Below are positions 61,719 through 64,000 of a stretch of DNA of 64,000 bases, in pieces. Source of the DNA: Bacteroides sp. (GTDB lineage: Bacteria > Bacteroidota > Bacteroidia > Bacteroidales > Bacteroidaceae). How positions within the stretch are numbered: the first letter of the stretch is position 1; every line of letters begins with the position of its first letter. A model generated the notes under the pieces. It had not been told where the DNA came from and ran no database searches. It saw only the letters and a program-made list of their open reading frames with translations. The DNA is taken from the NCBI GenBank assembly GCA_019416685.1, contig DXWV01000059.1, forward strand, positions 1-64,000. The letters are read 5' to 3'. Made by a program: the position numbers and the translations under genes.

Positions 61719-62645
61719 ATGAAGACATTTATCTTTTCAGCATTGGCATTGGGAATGATGGCAAGTTGTTCAAACACAGAAGTAGAGGGTATAGATGCAG
61801 TTGATAATGGAGAACCGGTGGCGATTCAGTTGAGCGCAGGGGTAAAAACAAATGTAGTTGCAGGGTTGTCAAGAGCTGCAATAACAGGTGATGCGACATT
61901 TAAGGCAACTGTGTTAGCTTGGGAGACTGCAACATCAAACTTTGCGACCGATCCGACATGGCAAATTGGAACAAGTGATATTAAGGCTTCTGGAGAGACT
62001 CCAACATTGACATTAGATGAAAATAAATATTATTTAGCTGATGGTACAAGTACCAGTATGAAAGCTTTTTATGTAGAAAATGCTACTGTAGATAATACAC
62101 ATAAATATATCTTTAATTTTACAAATACCGATGGTCAGAAAGATGTGTTGATAACTACTGATGCAGTTTCGGGGTCCAAGGCTTCTACGACTCCTGTGAA
62201 GTTTACTTTTACTCATCCATTGATGCAATTGAAATTTAAGTTGATAGCAGGTAAAGGATTCCCTAATGATAAAACAATTACAAACTTAAAAGTAAATGGA
62301 GTTAAATTGCCTATTGGAGTTGATATGAGTACTAGTACACTTGTTTATACTACTACTGCCCAAAATATTAGTGTGCCAGAGTCAGATAATGAAGTTATTG
62401 ATGGTAACATAGTTGGTAACCCTATTATGGTGGAGCCAATTAGTAAGGGTGAATTTACTATTGATGTTTCTGCTAATGGTAAAGATTATAAAGGCATTCC
62501 TGTTAGTTTGAATGGAATATCAGAATCTGTATCGGGTGCAGGAGTAGCTTATACAGTAGAATTAACTTTCCAAGAGAAGATGTCTGCTTCTGCAACAGTT
62601 TCTGATTGGGCTGATAATGGTACAGGCTCTGGTACTGTAGAATAA
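61719..62645 (+). CDS. Fimbrillin-family lipoprotein (first)
   Basis: A 308-residue Mfa-like fimbrillin with a lipobox ending at Cys17 (LGMMASCSNTE). The mature part contains the fold segments typical of this family: SRAAITGDATFKATVLAWET, KYYLADGTSTSMKAFYVEN, FTFTHPLMQLKFKLIAGKG and a C-terminal strand SASATVSDWADNGTG. The Arg in LSRAAI is the expected processing region for subunit polymerisation. The spacing to the second fimbrillin gene is 11 bases, indicating one transcript. Confidence 0.9.
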   Translation: MKTFIFSALALGMMASCSNTEVEGIDAVDNGEPVAIQLSAGVKTNVVAGLSRAAITGDATFKATVLAWETATSNFATDPTWQIGTSDIKASGETPTLTLDENKYYLADGTSTSMKAFYVENATVDNTHKYIFNFTNTDGQKDVLITTDAVSGSKASTTPVKFTFTHPLMQLKFKLIAGKGFPNDKTITNLKVNGVKLPIGVDMSTSTLVYTTTAQNISVPESDNEVIDGNIVGNPIMVEPISKGEFTIDVSANGKDYKGIPVSLNGISESVSGAGVAYTVELTFQEKMSASATVSDWADNGTGSGTVE

Positions 62646-62656
62646 ATAATTAAAGA

Positions 62657-63598
62657 ATGATTAAGATCCCTCTCTTAATATCCATCATAGCACTATTAGC
62701 AAGCTGTACAATCATAGATACAGAGACTGATAGTGCTATGTCTCATTCTATCCCAAAGGAAATTCGTCTCAGCGCAGAAGTGCAAAGAACAATTGTCCAG
62801 TCGCGTGCAGCAATCGGCGAGAACGAACCTTTTTATGCAACTATTCTAGGTTGGGAAACTACTTCAGATGCTACCACCTATAGCGATGCCTCTCCTTCAT
62901 GGTCTACCGACACAAAGGAATCCATCATTGCTTCCCCAACAAAAGGCTCCGCTGTTGTTTTCAAAAACGAACAGTATTATCTTACCGATGGTGGTAAAAC
63001 CTTTATGAAGGCATTCTCCCCCATTGGAAAGGTTACCGGACAGCTTTATACCTTTGGTAAGATTGAGGCAGACGGAAGTACAGACGTGCTGGTTTCTAAC
63101 GAAATTTTCGGTACCAAAAGTAGCGCTGCTCCTTCGCTGGCATTCAGCCATGCACTTACGCAACTTACTTTTTACATACAAAAAGGCGAAAGCATACCCG
63201 AAGATGATGTGGATGATGTCCGTGTGATTCAATTAAACGGCATTCAATTACCTGTGGGATTCGACTTGACGAGTAAAACATTGACAGTAAGTGAAACTCA
63301 GAATCTTTATGCTCTAAATGCAACTGCCGGAAATGGAGTACCCATCCCTAAAGACAAAGCGGTAAAGGCAGGAGGGTCTGTGATGATTGCTCCAATCACG
63401 GGTGATGCCGAATTAAGCCTTACAGTTATCACCAATCATGGAGAGTTGAATGTATCTAAAGTCACTTCAACTACCGGCAATGAATTTCGGGCAGGTATAT
63501 CTTATGATATAACGCTGACTTTCATGCGGAAAGAGATTTCTTCCAGTGCCACGGTCACCAACTGGATCAAAGGTGAAGGTGGCGCTACTGTCGAGTAA
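62657..63598 (+). CDS. Fimbrillin-family lipoprotein (second)
   Basis: A 313-residue paralogue of the preceding protein with Cys17 in LASCTIID. The matching segments are QSRAAIGENEPFYATILGWET, EQYYLTDGGKTFMKAFSPIG, LAFSHALTQLTFYIQKGES and the closing strand SSSATVTNWIKGEGGATVE. Its base composition is more GC-rich at third positions than that of the first copy. The two may be major and minor subunits of one fimbria or alternative pilins. Confidence 0.9.
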   Translation: MIKIPLLISIIALLASCTIIDTETDSAMSHSIPKEIRLSAEVQRTIVQSRAAIGENEPFYATILGWETTSDATTYSDASPSWSTDTKESIIASPTKGSAVVFKNEQYYLTDGGKTFMKAFSPIGKVTGQLYTFGKIEADGSTDVLVSNEIFGTKSSAAPSLAFSHALTQLTFYIQKGESIPEDDVDDVRVIQLNGIQLPVGFDLTSKTLTVSETQNLYALNATAGNGVPIPKDKAVKAGGSVMIAPITGDAELSLTVITNHGELNVSKVTSTTGNEFRAGISYDITLTFMRKEISSSATVTNWIKGEGGATVE

Positions 63599-63620
63599 AG
63601 GACTTTCATAAGCGTATAGC

Positions 63621-64000
63621 TTAAAAACTCATCAAAAACTTCTGCAAGTCTTCCGTTTGGGAGATTTGCAGTTTTTTACGTAGGCGGTTGCGTGCAGACT
63701 CCACACTCCGTACCTCTTTGAAAGTAATATCAGCAATCTCCTTGGTAGACAATCCTAATCGTAACAAGGCACACAAGCGCATTTCTTTCATTGTAATAGT
63801 AGGATATTCTTCGTTTAAGTTCTCATAGAAATGATGATGAATACTTTCAAATGAATCCCGGAAATCTTGCAATATATTGTTACTGTCAATCTGGTTTAGT
63901 TGCGAAATAATCTCACGTATCTGTTTTTTTACTTGTGTTTCTTTAGGATTCATGTCCAATAACAATTGCTTCAGGCGATCGGTTAGTTGTGCGATAAACT
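63621..64000 (-). CDS. LuxR-type regulator, C-terminal part (cut by window edge)
   Basis: This minus-strand frame is open to the window edge, so only the C-terminal 125 or so residues are seen. A coiled-coil-like part (VKKQIREIISQLNQID) precedes an HTH domain with MKEMRLCALLRLGLSTKEIAD, the recognition region SVESARNRLRKKL, and a final helix. This resembles the DNA-binding end of Bacteroidetes two-component or TPR/Y_Y_Y-type regulators. Convergent with the fimbrillin genes, it may regulate them, but the sensor part lies outside the window. Confidence 0.8.
   Translation of the reverse strand, partial: FIAQLTDRLKQLLLDMNPKETQVKKQIREIISQLNQIDSNNILQDFRDSFESIHHHFYENLNEEYPTITMKEMRLCALLRLGLSTKEIADITFKEVRSVESARNRLRKKLQISQTEDLQKFLMSF

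Noticed and set aside
1..64000. tRNA or rRNA genes, prophage or insertion sequences
   Set aside because: No cloverleaf-like segments, transposase, integrase or phage structural genes were seen when reading intergenic regions and proteins; a short tRNA could still be missed by eye.

Overview
The window looks like a chromosomal segment of a gut Bacteroides species. The evidence is a SusC/SusD pair with an ECF sigma factor and a FecR-type anti-sigma factor, many lipoproteins with short signal peptides, a serine-type sulfatase, fimbrillin genes with DUF3575/DUF5119 partners, BspA-type leucine-rich repeats, and many copies of the Bacteroidetes promoter (-33 TTTG, -7 TAnnTTTG). No tRNA, rRNA, prophage, insertion sequence or CRISPR array was seen. 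The species cannot be told from this alone.

Layout. 1-1130: two near-identical copies of a small-RNA-like element (minus strand, own promoter, own terminator) flank a small lipoprotein gene that appears frameshifted. 1287-3902: mutS. 3978-7491 (minus): a tight operon ychF-panE-lgt-cat-like. 7492-8344: a leader with a four-unit 23-bp repeat array, then an HU-related protein. 8660-31824: a large polysaccharide utilization region. Its regulatory and import part is ECF sigma, FecR, SusC with an STN signalling domain, and SusD. Its enzymes are two endonuclease/exonuclease/phosphatase (EEP) proteins (the first stopped by an in-frame TAG), a GH106-like hydrolase, a beta-helix protein, two GH89 alpha-N-acetylglucosaminidases and a sulfatase. 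Its cytoplasmic and membrane partners are glycerate kinase, a GntP permease and a NagX/HGSNAT-like protein. 31825-34485: a second, different four-unit 23-bp array, an FHS/FucP-type sugar transporter, and cysK with a palindrome at its promoter. 34554-37334 (minus): a split-barrel flavoprotein and RNase R. 37515-40401: a CDF metal transporter, a nucleoside-diphosphate-sugar-epimerase-like protein and a PAP2 membrane protein. 40690-52583 (minus): a surface-protein cluster of LPP20-like, PEGA/barrel, Fn3-repeat lipoprotein, BspA LRR and Fn3-repeat lipoprotein. 52668-55545 (minus): dusB and an AlbA_2/ATPase-like regulator with a 21-bp in-frame repeat. 55629-58573: U32 peptidase-like, thioesterase and dprA. 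58574-59376: a non-coding stretch with the third small-RNA copy and a third 23-bp array. 59377-63598: a fimbrial cluster (DUF3575, DUF5119, two fimbrillins) facing a LuxR-type regulator cut by the window edge.

How it fits together. The polysaccharide region suggests uptake and breakdown of a glycan with alpha-linked GlcNAc and sulfate, sensed through SusC-STN, FecR and sigma. Gastric-type mucin and heparan-like chains are the obvious candidates; the paired EEP enzymes raise phosphodiester-containing glycans as an alternative. The most unusual signals are non-coding: (i) a repeated ~65-nt RNA gene whose transcribed part is identical between distant copies while its flanks diverge, and (ii) three four-unit arrays of palindromic cores with an exact 23-bp period, one of which shows a compensatory change that preserves pairing.
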